From a virus: DNA of 39,996 nt. Below are positions 8,195-17,412 of the stretch, piece by piece. The first letter of the stretch is position 1, and each line of letters opens with the position of its first letter. The notes below the pieces were generated by a model. It did no database searches. It worked only from the letters and a program-made list of their open reading frames with translations, and was not told where the DNA came from. Where the stretch lies: the IMG/VR virus record IMGVR_UViG_3300045996_000482, positions 1-39,996 of that record; one strand, 5' to 3'. Both the position numbers and the translations under genes were made by a program.

Positions 8195-8923
8195 ATGACC
8201 ACTGAAAACCTTGCCGCTCCTGGCGCTGCGGCAGAAATCACCGCGCCTGCTGCTCCTGAACTGGAGATCCCGCAAGTCGAAGGCGCCGACGCCCCCGCGA
8301 CCGAACCGGCTGAAACCGAAGCCGAGAAGGAAGCGAAGGCGGTCAAGCAACTGCAACGCCGCATCGACAAGCGAACCCGCGACCTGTACGCCGAACGCGC
8401 TGAGAAAGAGCAACTTCGCCGTGAACTGGACGCGCTGAAGAACACCGGGAAGCAATCCCCAGAGGATGCGCCCGACATCGAAGCACTGACCGAACGGCGT
8501 GCGCGCGAGCTTGTGGAGCAGCAGACGCTGCAAGGCAAGGTGCGCGCCACGCTGGAGAAGGGCCGGGCGCTTGCGGACTTCGACCAGGCCGTCAACACGG
8601 CAATCGAAGACCTCGGGCTGCTCGACTCCAAAGGCCGGCCAACGCCGCACCTCGCGGCCGTGCTCGATGCCGATGCGCCGCACGAGTTGATCCATTACCT
8701 CGGGACGAACCCCGACGTCGCCGACTCGTTGCAAGGGCTGTCACCGACGCAATTCGCCTACCGCCTGGCCCGCATCGAAGCACAGATGCAAGCCGGCAAG
8801 GCCCCGAAACAAAGCACTGCACCGAAGCCGCTCACGCCGGTGCAACCCGCCAGCAAGCCGACCGCCAAAGCCGACTCGGAAATGTCCGACGCGGAGTGGT
8901 ACCGGCAGCGCCGCAAACGTTAA
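8195..8923 (+). CDS. Scaffolding protein (P22 gp8-like role)
   Basis: A 242-aa highly charged, largely helical protein: acidic Ala/Pro/Glu-rich N-terminus (1-50), long helix (about 45-90, VKQLQRRIDKRTRDLYAERA), and a basic C-terminus ending SDAEWYRQRRKR. P22 scaffold also binds coat through a small basic C-terminal helix-turn-helix. It directs procapsid assembly and leaves before packaging. It lies directly upstream of the coat gene, the conserved position. P22 gp8 is 303 aa. No clear Shine-Dalgarno is visible before ATG 8195. Confidence 0.8.
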   Translation: MTTENLAAPGAAAEITAPAAPELEIPQVEGADAPATEPAETEAEKEAKAVKQLQRRIDKRTRDLYAERAEKEQLRRELDALKNTGKQSPEDAPDIEALTERRARELVEQQTLQGKVRATLEKGRALADFDQAVNTAIEDLGLLDSKGRPTPHLAAVLDADAPHELIHYLGTNPDVADSLQGLSPTQFAYRLARIEAQMQAGKAPKQSTAPKPLTPVQPASKPTAKADSEMSDAEWYRQRRKR

Positions 8924-8940
8924 TTCAAGGAATCTGAATC

Positions 8941-10149
8941 ATGGCTAACGCCCCGCTTACCCACTCCATGGTCGCCCGCGAAGCCGCGGCGATGCTGGAG
9001 GAACTGTCTCCCTTCGTGCGCAATGTCAACAAGGCTCGTCAAGACGAGTTCGGCGAAGACATCAGCGGCTACAAGAAGGGCTCTTCGGTCCGCATCAAGC
9101 TGCCCCCGACCGGGGTCGTCTACGACGGCGCCACCTTCGCCGGTGGCGGCTCGGCGCCGGACTTCGTGGAAGCCAGCGAGACGCTGACGCTGGACACGCA
9201 GAAGCATGCCGGCCTGACCTTCACCGCGAAGGAAAAGCTGCTGGACATCACCGAGTTCAAAGAGCGCATCCTGATGCCGCAGATGATCACGCTCGCTGCG
9301 TCGGTCGAAGCGGCGGCCCTGCAACTGGCCTGCCTGGCCACCCCGAACAAGGTTGGCACCGTGGGCACCACGCCCACGACCATGAAGCTGTTCAACCAGG
9401 CCCGGCAGAAGATGCAGCGCAGCCTGACGCCGAACGACCCGCGCTACATGATGTACACGGATGATGTCGGCCCGGAACTGATCGATGCATCGAAGGCGCT
9501 GTTCAGCCCTGTGCCGGAGATCCAGAAGCAGTTCTACGAAGGCTCCATCGGCAAGGCTTCAGGCGCGGCCTGGTACGAGTGCGTGAACCTGCCCACCCAG
9601 GCGGTCGGCACCCGCGCTGGCGCAATCACCGTGTCCGGCGCGAGCCAGGTTGGCGCGTCCATCACGGTGGCCTGCACGAACGGTGACACGTTCAAGAAGG
9701 GCGAGATCCTCACCTTCGCAGGCGCCATCGACGTGCACCCGCTGACCGGCACCGCCTACGGCACCGCGCTGAAGCAGTTCGTCATCACCGCGGACACGAC
9801 CGCCTCCGGCGCCACCGTGGCGCTGCCGATCTATCCGTCGATCGACACGGCGATGCCGAACCAGACCGTTGCGGCTTCGCCGACCAACGGCGGCGCGGTG
9901 ACGTTCGGGTACTCGTCGGCAGCTCACAAGGAGTCGCTGATGTGGCACAAGGACGCGTTCACGATGGCTTTCGCTCCGCTGCCTGTGCTGGCCGGCTGCG
10001 AGGGCTACACGGCGCGTCTTCCGAGCGGCGTGAGCGTGCGGGTGATGACCGGTGGCAACTTCAACGCCGACACCGAATCAACCCGTATCGACGTGCTGTA
10101 CGGCTTCAGCAAGGTGCGCGCGAACCACGCGTGCAGGGTTGCCCAGTGA
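8941..10149 (+). CDS. Major capsid (coat) protein, P22 gp5 family
   Basis: A 402-aa protein (P22 gp5 is 430 aa). The start MANAPLTHSMVAREAAAMLE, then a conserved region with FGEDISGYKKGSSVRIKLP and TLDTQKHAGLTFTAKEKLLD, is characteristic of the P22-like coat family, an HK97 fold with an extra insertion domain. The Ala/Thr/Gly-rich part about residues 220-310 (ITVSGASQVGASITVACTNG) is the likely insertion domain. A good ribosome-binding site (AAGGAATCTGAATC) precedes ATG 8941. A terminator follows. Confidence 0.92.
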   Translation: MANAPLTHSMVAREAAAMLEELSPFVRNVNKARQDEFGEDISGYKKGSSVRIKLPPTGVVYDGATFAGGGSAPDFVEASETLTLDTQKHAGLTFTAKEKLLDITEFKERILMPQMITLAASVEAAALQLACLATPNKVGTVGTTPTTMKLFNQARQKMQRSLTPNDPRYMMYTDDVGPELIDASKALFSPVPEIQKQFYEGSIGKASGAAWYECVNLPTQAVGTRAGAITVSGASQVGASITVACTNGDTFKKGEILTFAGAIDVHPLTGTAYGTALKQFVITADTTASGATVALPIYPSIDTAMPNQTVAASPTNGGAVTFGYSSAAHKESLMWHKDAFTMAFAPLPVLAGCEGYTARLPSGVSVRVMTGGNFNADTESTRIDVLYGFSKVRANHACRVAQ

Positions 10150-10158
10150 CGTAACTCA

Positions 10159-10183
10159 AGAGGGGGCTTCGGCCCTCTCTTTT
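10159..10183 (+). terminator. Probable attenuating terminator after the coat gene
   Basis: AGAGGG pairs with CCCTCT around a GGCTTCGG loop region, followed by TCTTTTC. The T run is short and interrupted, so it may only attenuate, lowering expression of the head-closure genes relative to coat. Confidence 0.6.
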
Positions 10184-10189
10184 CACACC

Positions 10190-10387
10190 ATGCACAACGA
10201 ATTCCCGAAGTCCCTTTACCGGGGCGGCGAATGGGACGGCGTGTCCGAGCCCGATTGCGTCGTCGTGGCCAATGTGGACGAGCAAGCCGCCAAGGCTGCG
10301 AACGGCTTCTTCCCGTTTGGCGAGGCTCCAGCGACTGACGAGCCCGCCAAGCGCAAGCCTGGCCGGCCGCGCAAGGACGCCGCGTGA
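10190..10387 (+). CDS. Small protein with AT-hook-like C-terminus
   Basis: A 65-aa protein. The N-terminus (MHNEFPKSLYRGGEWDGVSE) is followed by an Ala-rich part and a basic KRKPGRPRKDAA tail that contains the AT-hook core GRPRK. It lies between coat and the gp4-like gene and its stop overlaps the next GTG start. It may bind DNA or act as a small head protein. No family recognised. Confidence 0.7.
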   Translation: MHNEFPKSLYRGGEWDGVSEPDCVVVANVDEQAAKAANGFFPFGEAPATDEPAKRKPGRPRKDAA

Positions 10388-11094
10388 CCACAGCCGCAGC
10401 CATCGTCACCGACGCCCTCGGGCTGATCGGTGTGACCGATCCGACCGATGCCGCCGCCGCCGAAGATGCAGCGCTCGGCCTGCGGGTGCTGAACCGGCGC
10501 ATCAACGCGCTTGGCCTGGAACCCTCCATCGGCCTGGTGGTGTCGTTTCAGGCTGTCCCGCTGATCGGTGGTGACAGCTCAAAGACCATCGGCACCGGCG
10601 CGGACGTGAACGTGACGTGCCCATTGCGCATCGAGACTGGCGCCTTCATTCGCGTTGGCGGCATCGACTACCCGCTTGAAGTGGCCGGCCGCGAGAACTG
10701 GGTTGACATCTCCATCAAGTCGGAAGCCGGTATCCCCTGCGCCGTCTATTTCGAGCGCACGTCAACCATTCAAGGCCGGGTGACCTTCTGGCCAACCGCA
10801 CAGGCGGCGTGCACTGCCTACCTGCCGCTGGTGCAGCGCACGGCCCAGTTCCCCGACCTGACGACCAACGTCGTCTTGAGCGACGGCTACGAAGAGATGC
10901 TGGCCTGCGACCTGGCCGTGGCCCTGGCGCCCTTCTACAACCGCGAAGCACCAGGCAGCGTGATCCAGCGTGCCCGCGTCACCAAGCGCCTGGTCAAGCG
11001 CATGAACGCTCAGACGCCGCAGCTTGATGCGGACGACCTTCAACAAGCGGTGCACGGCCGGTCAGTGCTGCCCGCAGGCACCTTCAACGCCTGA
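10384..11094 (+). CDS. P22 gp4-like head-closure / DNA stabilization protein
   Basis: A 236-aa protein starting at GTG within GTGA of the preceding gene. The N-terminal helix pattern (AAAIVTDALGLIGVTD, then ALGLRVLNRRINALGLEP) is the usual opening of the gp4 tail-accessory family, which attaches below the portal and seals packaged DNA. The C-terminal helices (YEEMLACDLAVALAPFYN) are also typical. P22 gp4 is 166 aa. Gene order coat-gp4-gp10 supports the call. Confidence 0.82.
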   Translation: MTTAAAIVTDALGLIGVTDPTDAAAAEDAALGLRVLNRRINALGLEPSIGLVVSFQAVPLIGGDSSKTIGTGADVNVTCPLRIETGAFIRVGGIDYPLEVAGRENWVDISIKSEAGIPCAVYFERTSTIQGRVTFWPTAQAACTAYLPLVQRTAQFPDLTTNVVLSDGYEEMLACDLAVALAPFYNREAPGSVIQRARVTKRLVKRMNAQTPQLDADDLQQAVHGRSVLPAGTFNA

Positions 11095-12470
11095 TGTTTC
11101 CGTTCGTCGGACCCTCCTACGCGCTAGCCACGCGCGCCGCAGACGTTCAGCGGTCGGTCAACCTGTACCCGGCGCCAGTTGAGAGCGGGTCCGGCAAGTC
11201 GCAGTTCATGCTGCAAAGCGTGCCCGGGCTTCAGACCTTTTGCGCCATGGTCGGCGAGGGCCGGGGCTGCTACGAGATCAACGGGCGCGCATTCTGCGTG
11301 GTCGGCAACGGCCTGTATGAGGTTTCAACCTTGGGCGCTGCAACGCTTCGCGGAACGCTGTCCACCGTTACCGGCGCCGTTGACTTTGATGCGAATTCGC
11401 TTGAACTGTTCTTGGTCGATGGCGTCACCGGCTATCGCCTCACGCTGGCCACCAACACCTTCGCTGTGAACTCGCGGGTTGCCTCGATCGGCGGCAGCCG
11501 CCGCACGGCCTACCTCGACCAATACGCGATCTATGCGCCGGTCGGTTCGAAGTTCTTTCTCTCAGCGCTCGCTGCCTCCGGGACCATCGATGACCTCGAC
11601 TTTGCCAGTGCCGAGGCAATGCCTGACGAACTGGTGTCGTTCGTGGTCTGCAATCGGCAGTTGTACCTGTTCGGCTCGAAGTCTGGCGAGATCTGGCTGA
11701 ACACTGGAGCCGCTGATTTCCCAATGCAGCGCTATGACGGCATGGTGATGTCGGTGGGGTGCATCGCGCCATACTCGGCTCGCGTGCTCAGCGGTGCGCC
11801 GGTGTGGCTCGGCTCGGACAACTCCGGGTCCGGCTCGGTATGGATGGCCAACGGCTACCAGCCGCAGCGCATCAGCACCCGCGCTGTCGAGGAAGCGCTG
11901 AAGCAGTCCACGGACCTGTCCGCGGCGACGGCCTACGTGCACCAGTGGCGCGGCTCCTACTTCTACTGCCTGAACGCCCCGGGCCTGGATACGACGTGGG
12001 TGTTTGACGCGCTCACGCAGTCCTGGCACGAGCGCGCCGAGTTCCCCGATGGCGCCTATGCGCAGCATCGTGTGATGGGCTGCATGACATTCGCCGGGCG
12101 TGACCTGGCGCTTGGCAGTGACGGGGTGCTCTATGAATGGAGCGCGGACGCCCACAGCAACGACGGCGACACGCTGGTGCGTGAGCGCATCAGCCCGCAC
12201 AACGCGACGCAAGAGAGTCGGCGCCTGTTCTTCGGTGGCTTCGTGGTTGATTGCGACCGTGGCGCCGGTGGCGTGGCGATGCTGCGCTATTCGAACGACG
12301 GCGGGGCGACGTGGAGTGATTGGCGACAGCGTTCACTGGGCGCGCTTGGCAAGTACCGCACGCGCGTCATGTGGCAACTCAGCGGCTCATCCCGCGACAG
12401 GGTATGGCACCTTCGCTGCACTGATGCGGTGCCGTTCAATGTGGTTCACGCTTTTGCGGAGGATGCGTGA
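11094..12470 (+). CDS. P22 gp10-like tail hub / DNA stabilization protein
   Basis: A 458-aa protein (P22 gp10 is 472 aa). The N-terminus FVGPSYALATRAADVQRSVN, then NLYPAPVE and VPGLQTF, is a hallmark of this family. Repeated beta-blade segments follow, as expected for the beta-propeller-like hub. It would sit under gp4 and carry the needle and tailspikes. The start is contiguous with the gp4-like stop (TGATGTTT), so the two are coupled. Confidence 0.85.
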   Translation: MFPFVGPSYALATRAADVQRSVNLYPAPVESGSGKSQFMLQSVPGLQTFCAMVGEGRGCYEINGRAFCVVGNGLYEVSTLGAATLRGTLSTVTGAVDFDANSLELFLVDGVTGYRLTLATNTFAVNSRVASIGGSRRTAYLDQYAIYAPVGSKFFLSALAASGTIDDLDFASAEAMPDELVSFVVCNRQLYLFGSKSGEIWLNTGAADFPMQRYDGMVMSVGCIAPYSARVLSGAPVWLGSDNSGSGSVWMANGYQPQRISTRAVEEALKQSTDLSAATAYVHQWRGSYFYCLNAPGLDTTWVFDALTQSWHERAEFPDGAYAQHRVMGCMTFAGRDLALGSDGVLYEWSADAHSNDGDTLVRERISPHNATQESRRLFFGGFVVDCDRGAGGVAMLRYSNDGGATWSDWRQRSLGALGKYRTRVMWQLSGSSRDRVWHLRCTDAVPFNVVHAFAEDA

Positions 12471-12823
12471 GCGCCGCTCTCATTCCGCCGCCGCCGCCAA
12501 CGGTCCCCCTGGGGCGCGTGGTTGGGCCGAACGTCTACATCGACCCAGCCTGGGCGCTGTACCTGACAAAAGGTCTGTTTGACCGGGTTGGCGGACACGA
12601 CGCGCCGACCAACTTGGATATTGCAATTGCGTTGCACGACGACGCGGGCATCGAGGAAATGCGAGCCGACCTGTATCGACTGCAAGGCGAGGCCATGCTG
12701 TGGCCACCGGTTGCCCAGGCGACCACCGAATCGCCTGCTGATGGGCTCGTGCAAGCGTTGATTGCCGAAGTCGCGGAACTGCGCAAAGAGATCGACTCGC
12801 TGAAAGCTGGAACCATCCTATGA
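12467..12823 (+). CDS. Small protein in the tail-needle position
   Basis: A 118-aa protein starting at GTG within GTGA. It opens with a Pro-rich stretch (LIPPPPPTVPLGR) and ends with a coiled-coil-like helix (LVQALIAEVAELRKEIDSLKAG). P22 has the needle gp26 (233 aa) at this position; this protein is much shorter and its coiled coil covers only about 30 residues, so equivalence is doubtful. Its stop overlaps the next start. Confidence 0.7.
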   Translation: MSAALIPPPPPTVPLGRVVGPNVYIDPAWALYLTKGLFDRVGGHDAPTNLDIAIALHDDAGIEEMRADLYRLQGEAMLWPPVAQATTESPADGLVQALIAEVAELRKEIDSLKAGTIL

Positions 12824-13155
12824 CCGTCACCCCGAAGACCCTGCTTGAGGCGAAGTACGCCGAGAACGCGCAAACCACGCAGTACACCGCCAGCGGTGTC
12901 AAGACCATCATCGACAAGTTCACCGCGACCAACGGTTCCGGCTCGGCGGCCACGTTGGCGGTGAACATCGTTGCGTCAGGCGGCGCGGCTGGAGCGACAA
13001 ACCTGATCCTTTCCCCCAAGAGCATTGCCGCGGGTGAGACGTACACCTGCCCGGAACTGGTTGGCCAAATCCTAAGCGCTGGCGATTTCATCTCGACCAA
13101 TGCCGGCACGGCGTCTGCCATCGTCATCCGCATCAGCGGGCGTGAGGTGACCTGA
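12820..13155 (+). CDS. Small beta-sandwich-like virion protein (putative)
   Basis: A 111-aa Ala/Thr/Gly/Ser-rich protein with predicted alternating strands and no membrane segment. The pattern (VKTIIDKFTATNGSGSAATL, LAVNIVASGG) resembles small head- or tail-decoration proteins. ATGA overlap with the preceding gene and adjacency to the next start place it in the tail-assembly gene run. Not assigned to a named family. Confidence 0.7.
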   Translation: MTVTPKTLLEAKYAENAQTTQYTASGVKTIIDKFTATNGSGSAATLAVNIVASGGAAGATNLILSPKSIAAGETYTCPELVGQILSAGDFISTNAGTASAIVIRISGREVT

Positions 13156-13337
13156 TGGATGTTGACCTGACCAGGCGCCAGGCGTTCGACATGTACTTTG
13201 CATCCATCAAGAGCATGGCCGACCACCCCGGAACAACCCGCGACGCGGCCAAGCCGAAGACGCTTGGCGAGTGCGCCGAAGAGGCATTCCGCATGTTGCT
13301 GCTGCGTGACCAGATGGTTGAGAAGGGGCTGATTTGA
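13155..13337 (+). CDS. Hypothetical 60-aa protein
   Basis: A 60-aa mainly helical protein (MDVDLTRRQAFDMYFASIKS at the start, then AEEAFRMLLLRDQMVEKGLI at the end). The start follows the preceding stop (TGATGG) and its own stop overlaps a TTG start (TTGA). No recognised domain. Confidence 0.65.
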   Translation: MDVDLTRRQAFDMYFASIKSMADHPGTTRDAAKPKTLGECAEEAFRMLLLRDQMVEKGLI

Positions 13338-13870
13338 AGATCAAGCACCTTGCCTCGGGCATCAACGTCGCGCCCATGCTGTGGGCGCTGCATTCGCACC
13401 CCGAACTGTGGGACCAGAACACGGCTCGTACCGAGCACCCCAGCAGCCCGCACTACGGCCTCAGCGACATTTGGACGCGCTACGCCGCGCCAGGGGTTGA
13501 CGGCAGCCAGCCGCATGACTCGGTGTGGTACCCGTGCGCCGACCTGATGCCGGTTCGGGATCTGGTCTATCCGCTCATGTCGATGGTCGAGGGCGACCAC
13601 CTGGGCGGCGTGCTCATCACCAAGATCCCCGCCGGGAAGATGTGCAAGCCACACACCGACCCGGGCTGGCACGCTAGGCGCTACCAGAAGTTCGGCATTC
13701 AGATCCAGGCACACCCGAAGCAGGCGTTTCACTTCGAGGGCGAGTCACTGGTGACAAAGCCGGGCGACCTGTTCTGGTTCGACAACGCTTTCAAGCACTG
13801 GGTCACGAACGACAGCGACCAGGACCGAATCACGATGATCGTGTGCATCCGCACCGACAAGGAGGTGTGA
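13334..13870 (+). CDS. 2-oxoglutarate/Fe(II) oxygenase, aspartyl/asparaginyl beta-hydroxylase-like
   Basis: A 178-aa protein. It carries a jelly-roll oxygenase signature: an iron-binding H-x-D in KPHTDPGWH, a distal His in NAFKHWVTN, and a following Arg in DQDRITMIVCIR for 2-oxoglutarate. The KPGDLFWFDN segment before the distal His is typical of the beta-hydroxylase family. The substrate is unknown; it could be a virion protein or a host factor. It starts at TTG overlapping the previous stop, so it is co-translated with tail genes. P22 has no such gene here. Confidence 0.75.
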   Translation: MKIKHLASGINVAPMLWALHSHPELWDQNTARTEHPSSPHYGLSDIWTRYAAPGVDGSQPHDSVWYPCADLMPVRDLVYPLMSMVEGDHLGGVLITKIPAGKMCKPHTDPGWHARRYQKFGIQIQAHPKQAFHFEGESLVTKPGDLFWFDNAFKHWVTNDSDQDRITMIVCIRTDKEV

Positions 13871-13871
13871 C

Positions 13872-14621
13872 ATGCCGTGGGCAGCAGCAGCAGCAGTTGT
13901 GGGGGCGGTGATCACCGCGGACTCGCAGCGGAGTGCGTCCAACAAGCAAAAGGACGCGGCCGACAACGCCACGGAGTTGCAGTGGGATATGTACAACCAG
14001 ACGCGGGAGGACAACCTTCCCGCACTGGACGCGCGCAATTCCGGGCTGACTCAGCTACAGCAACTGCTGGGCATCGGTGGCGACGCGAAAGCATCCAATT
14101 ACGGGATGCTGAACCGCCAGTTCACCGGCGCGAACCTGGCCAACGACCCGGGCTATCGGTTTGGCCTGAATCAAGGGACTCAAGCCGTTGAACGCAGCGC
14201 ATCGGCACGGGGCGGGCTGTTCTCCGGCGCGACGCTGAAGGCCCTTGAGCGCTACGGCCAGGACTACGCCGGAACGAAGTTCAACGAGGCGTTCAACCGC
14301 AACCAGGCCACGAACGATTCTCGCTTCAACCGCTTGGCATCGCTGGCAGGGCTGGGCCAGACCGGCACGAGTCAGATCGGCATGGCCGGCCAGAACGCCG
14401 CCAACATGGCCGGCAACTACGGAATCCAGGGCGCCAACGCGCAGGCCGCGGCTCAGATGGGCCAGGCCAACAACCTGAGCAACGGCATGAACCAGCTCGG
14501 CGCCTGGGCGTCGCGCAACTGGGGCAGTAACCGCGGCGTCGGCGCGACAAATGACCAGCCGTGGTATTCGGGCCAGAGCAGTACGGACTGGTGGCTGACC
14601 AATGGCAGCAGCGGGGATTGA
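13872..14621 (+). CDS. Ejection protein, P22 gp7-like
   Basis: A 249-aa protein (P22 gp7 is 229 aa). It begins with an Ala-rich hydrophobic stretch (PWAAAAAVVGAVITADSQRS), then NKQKDAADNATELQWDMYNQ, followed by Gly/Ala/Asn/Gln-rich repeats (GNYGIQGANAQAAAQMGQAN). This composition is common to DNA-transfer proteins ejected with the genome. It is the first of three consecutive ejection genes, in the same order as P22 7-20-16. Confidence 0.8.
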   Translation: MPWAAAAAVVGAVITADSQRSASNKQKDAADNATELQWDMYNQTREDNLPALDARNSGLTQLQQLLGIGGDAKASNYGMLNRQFTGANLANDPGYRFGLNQGTQAVERSASARGGLFSGATLKALERYGQDYAGTKFNEAFNRNQATNDSRFNRLASLAGLGQTGTSQIGMAGQNAANMAGNYGIQGANAQAAAQMGQANNLSNGMNQLGAWASRNWGSNRGVGATNDQPWYSGQSSTDWWLTNGSSGD

Positions 14622-14623
14622 GC

Positions 14624-15841
14624 ATGGCAACGGTTGACACCTCGATCTACAACACCCCGCGCAAGTCAGCGTTTGAGTACCTGCAAGAGATGGACGCGGC
14701 CGACGCCGCCAAGCAGGCCAAGGAAAGCAACCGCCTAGCGCTGTTGATCCAGCAAGGGCAGTACCAGGACCAGACCCAGGCCCGGGCGCGCGGGAACCAA
14801 CTGCGCACCGCGTTGCAAGGGCTGGGGCCGGATGCCGGACCAGAGCAGCAAATCGGCGTGTACCAGCAGCATGGCGAGATTGCTCAGGCCAATGCTCTCC
14901 GCAAAGCGTTGAGTGATCAAAAGCGCGAGGCCGCCGACACAGAGAAGGTGCAACTCGGCAACCTGCACACCAAGCTTGACCGCCACCTCCAGGCGCTCGC
15001 CATGGTGAACACCCCGCAGGACGCTATGGCGTGGCTGCAAGAGGGCGTCAAGGGCGGCACCATGGACATGCAGAAGGCATCCGGCCTGGCTGCGCAGTTG
15101 CAGGCCATGAACCCGCAGCAGTTGCAGGGCTGGAAACAGCAGATGACCCAGGGTGGCCTGAGCCTGAAAGAGCAGGTCGAGCAAGTCTGGAAGCAGAAGG
15201 GCTACGACCTCGACGTGCGAAAGGTGGACGAATCCGCGCGCCACAACAAGGCGCAGGAGGGGCTGACCGCCCGTGCCCAGAACCTGGCCGACAGCCGAGC
15301 CCGTGAAGGGCTGGCGCAGGCAGAAAGCCAGTTCCAGCGCACGCAGGCCGCCGCCAGCGACAAGCCTCTGAACGACGTTCAGTCGAAGGCGCTGCTGTTT
15401 GGCTCGCGCATGCAGGAGGCCGACAAGGTGATCGGTAAGCTGATCTCCAGCGGCACGAAGACGCCAAGCCTCATCAAGCAGGCGGCCGAGTCGGTCCCGG
15501 GCATCGGTGGCGCGCTTGGCATGGCCGCGAACGCCACGGTGGCGAGCGACAGTCAGCAGCAGATGGAGCAGGCGCAACGCGACTTCATCAACGCCACCTT
15601 GCGGCGCGAGTCCGGCGCGGTCATCTCTGAAGCCGAGTTCGACAACGCTCGCAAGCAGTATTTCCCGCAGCCTGGCGATTCCCCGGCCGTGATGGCGCAG
15701 AAGGCCAAGAACCGTACCTTGGCCACCAAGGGCATCTTGGCCGAGGTGCCCGAGCGCAAGCGCAGCAGCCTGTCGGAGCCGTCCACGGGCGGCGCCACGG
15801 GCTCGTGGGGCGAAGGCTGGAAGATCGAAAAGGCCCAGTGA
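14624..15841 (+). CDS. Ejection protein, P22 gp20-like
   Basis: A 405-aa, Gln/Ala-rich, almost entirely helical protein (P22 gp20 is 471 aa). Coiled-coil-like stretches are interrupted near residues 300-320 by a Gly-rich hydrophobic patch (VPGIGGALGMAANATVAS). It would be packaged in the head and ejected to help the DNA cross the periplasm. ATG 14624 has GGGGA upstream. The stop overlaps the next start by one base (TGATGG). Confidence 0.78.
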   Translation: MATVDTSIYNTPRKSAFEYLQEMDAADAAKQAKESNRLALLIQQGQYQDQTQARARGNQLRTALQGLGPDAGPEQQIGVYQQHGEIAQANALRKALSDQKREAADTEKVQLGNLHTKLDRHLQALAMVNTPQDAMAWLQEGVKGGTMDMQKASGLAAQLQAMNPQQLQGWKQQMTQGGLSLKEQVEQVWKQKGYDLDVRKVDESARHNKAQEGLTARAQNLADSRAREGLAQAESQFQRTQAAASDKPLNDVQSKALLFGSRMQEADKVIGKLISSGTKTPSLIKQAAESVPGIGGALGMAANATVASDSQQQMEQAQRDFINATLRRESGAVISEAEFDNARKQYFPQPGDSPAVMAQKAKNRTLATKGILAEVPERKRSSLSEPSTGGATGSWGEGWKIEKAQ

Positions 15842-17412
15842 TGGCAAAGTTCAACGTCACCTCTCCAGACGGGCAGAAGTTCGTCATCACGGCGCCAGAC
15901 GACGCGACGCCCGAACAGGTGATGTCCTACGCGCAGTCCCAGTGGAAGGCGCCTGAGCCGAAGTACGACCCGACCGAGGGCATGGGCACCATTGAAAAGG
16001 TGCGCGCAGGCATCGGCATGGGCATGGCCAAGACGGCTCGCGCTGTCGGCCAAGCGGTCGGGTTGGTGGACCAGTCGGAGATCGACGAAGCCAACCGGCT
16101 GGATCAGGCGCTGGCCAACACCAAGGCCGGCAAGGTCGGCGGCTTCATCGGCACCACGGCCGCGGTCGCCCCGACACTGCTGATCCCTGGCGCGAACACC
16201 TACACCGGCGCGGCGCTCATCGGGGCCGGCACTGGCGCGCTGACCACCGAAGGCGACATTGGTGACCGCGCACAGGGCGCGCTGTTTGGTGGGCTTGGCG
16301 GCCTAGCCGGCAAGGGGTTGGGCGACGCCGCAGGGGCGGGCATCAACAAGCTGCGCACGGCCTACGCTGGCAGCCAGGCCGCCAAGCAGACAGCCAACGC
16401 TGGCCGGGACTCAGCGGCGCAGCTTGCCCGCCAATCCGGCTACACCCTGCCGCCGACCGAGATCCGGCCGAACGCGCTGAATTCGCTGCTGGAGGGCCTG
16501 TCCGGCAAGATCAAGACTTCGCAATCGGCCTCGCAACAAAACCAAGGCGTCACCAACGCCCTGGCCAAGAAAGCTGTTGGCCTGACCGATGACGCCGTGC
16601 TGGACGCCCCGGCGCTCCAGGCGATCCGGGCCGAGGCCGGGAAGGCGTACGACGCGGTTGCGGCCGCTGGGCAGATTACCCCGGGCGCCAAGTACACCCA
16701 AGCGCTCGACAGCATCGTTTCCGACGCACAGAAGGCCGCCCAGAGCTTCCCGAACGGCAAGGCCAATCCGGTGCTGGCAGAGATCGACGCGCTTCGCTCG
16801 TCGTCCTTCGATGCTGGCTCGGCCGTCGCCAAGATCAAGGAACTGCGCGCCGCTGCGGATACAGCTTATGCCCAGCGTGACAAGGCACTCGGCAAGGCGC
16901 TGAAGCAGGGCGCAGCCGCGCTGGAAGACGCCATCGAGGACCACCTACAGCAGGCCGGCCCGGGCTTGCTCAAGCAGTTCCGAGATGCCCGCCAGTTGAT
17001 CGCCAAGACCTACAGCGTTGAGTCGGCGCTGAACAAGGGAAGCGGTGAGGTGGCCGCCTCCGCGCTGGCCAAGCAGTTGCAGAAGGGCCGGCCGCTGTCC
17101 GGTGAATTGAAGACCATCGCCGAGGTTGGTTCGGCCTTCCCGAAGGCGACGCAGGTTTTGCCTCAAAGCTACAACGCATTGAGCCCTCTGGACTTCGCGG
17201 TGGCCGCGGGCACCGGCGACCTGGCCGGCCTGGTGGCTCGCCCTGGCGCTCGGTCCCTGATCCTGTCGCGGCCCTATCAAGCGCTGGCCGCGCGCCCCAT
17301 GTCCTACGACGACAGCGCCACGATCAACGCGCTGGCCCGCCTGCTCGGCAACAACCAACTTCGGCGCCTGCTGCCGGCCGCAGCGGCGGCCCAGTCAGTC
17401 CCAGCGGAATAG
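15841..17412 (+). CDS. Ejection protein, P22 gp16-like
   Basis: A 523-aa protein (P22 gp16 is 609 aa). The N-terminus (MAKFNVTSPDGQKFVITAPD, then ATPEQVMSYAQ) is a small domain often found at the start of phage transfer proteins. Residues about 100-180 form Gly/Ala-rich hydrophobic glycine-zipper segments (GGFIGTTAAVAP, ALIGAGTGALT, LFGGLGGLAGKG) that could insert in the inner membrane. The rest is helical. Its 3' end overlaps a convergent minus-strand gene by 18 bp. Confidence 0.8.
   Translation: MAKFNVTSPDGQKFVITAPDDATPEQVMSYAQSQWKAPEPKYDPTEGMGTIEKVRAGIGMGMAKTARAVGQAVGLVDQSEIDEANRLDQALANTKAGKVGGFIGTTAAVAPTLLIPGANTYTGAALIGAGTGALTTEGDIGDRAQGALFGGLGGLAGKGLGDAAGAGINKLRTAYAGSQAAKQTANAGRDSAAQLARQSGYTLPPTEIRPNALNSLLEGLSGKIKTSQSASQQNQGVTNALAKKAVGLTDDAVLDAPALQAIRAEAGKAYDAVAAAGQITPGAKYTQALDSIVSDAQKAAQSFPNGKANPVLAEIDALRSSSFDAGSAVAKIKELRAAADTAYAQRDKALGKALKQGAAALEDAIEDHLQQAGPGLLKQFRDARQLIAKTYSVESALNKGSGEVAASALAKQLQKGRPLSGELKTIAEVGSAFPKATQVLPQSYNALSPLDFAVAAGTGDLAGLVARPGARSLILSRPYQALAARPMSYDDSATINALARLLGNNQLRRLLPAAAAAQSVPAE

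Noticed and set aside
12467-12823. Firm identification as the P22 gp26 tail needle
   Set aside because: Position fits, but the protein is half the length and the coiled coil is too short.
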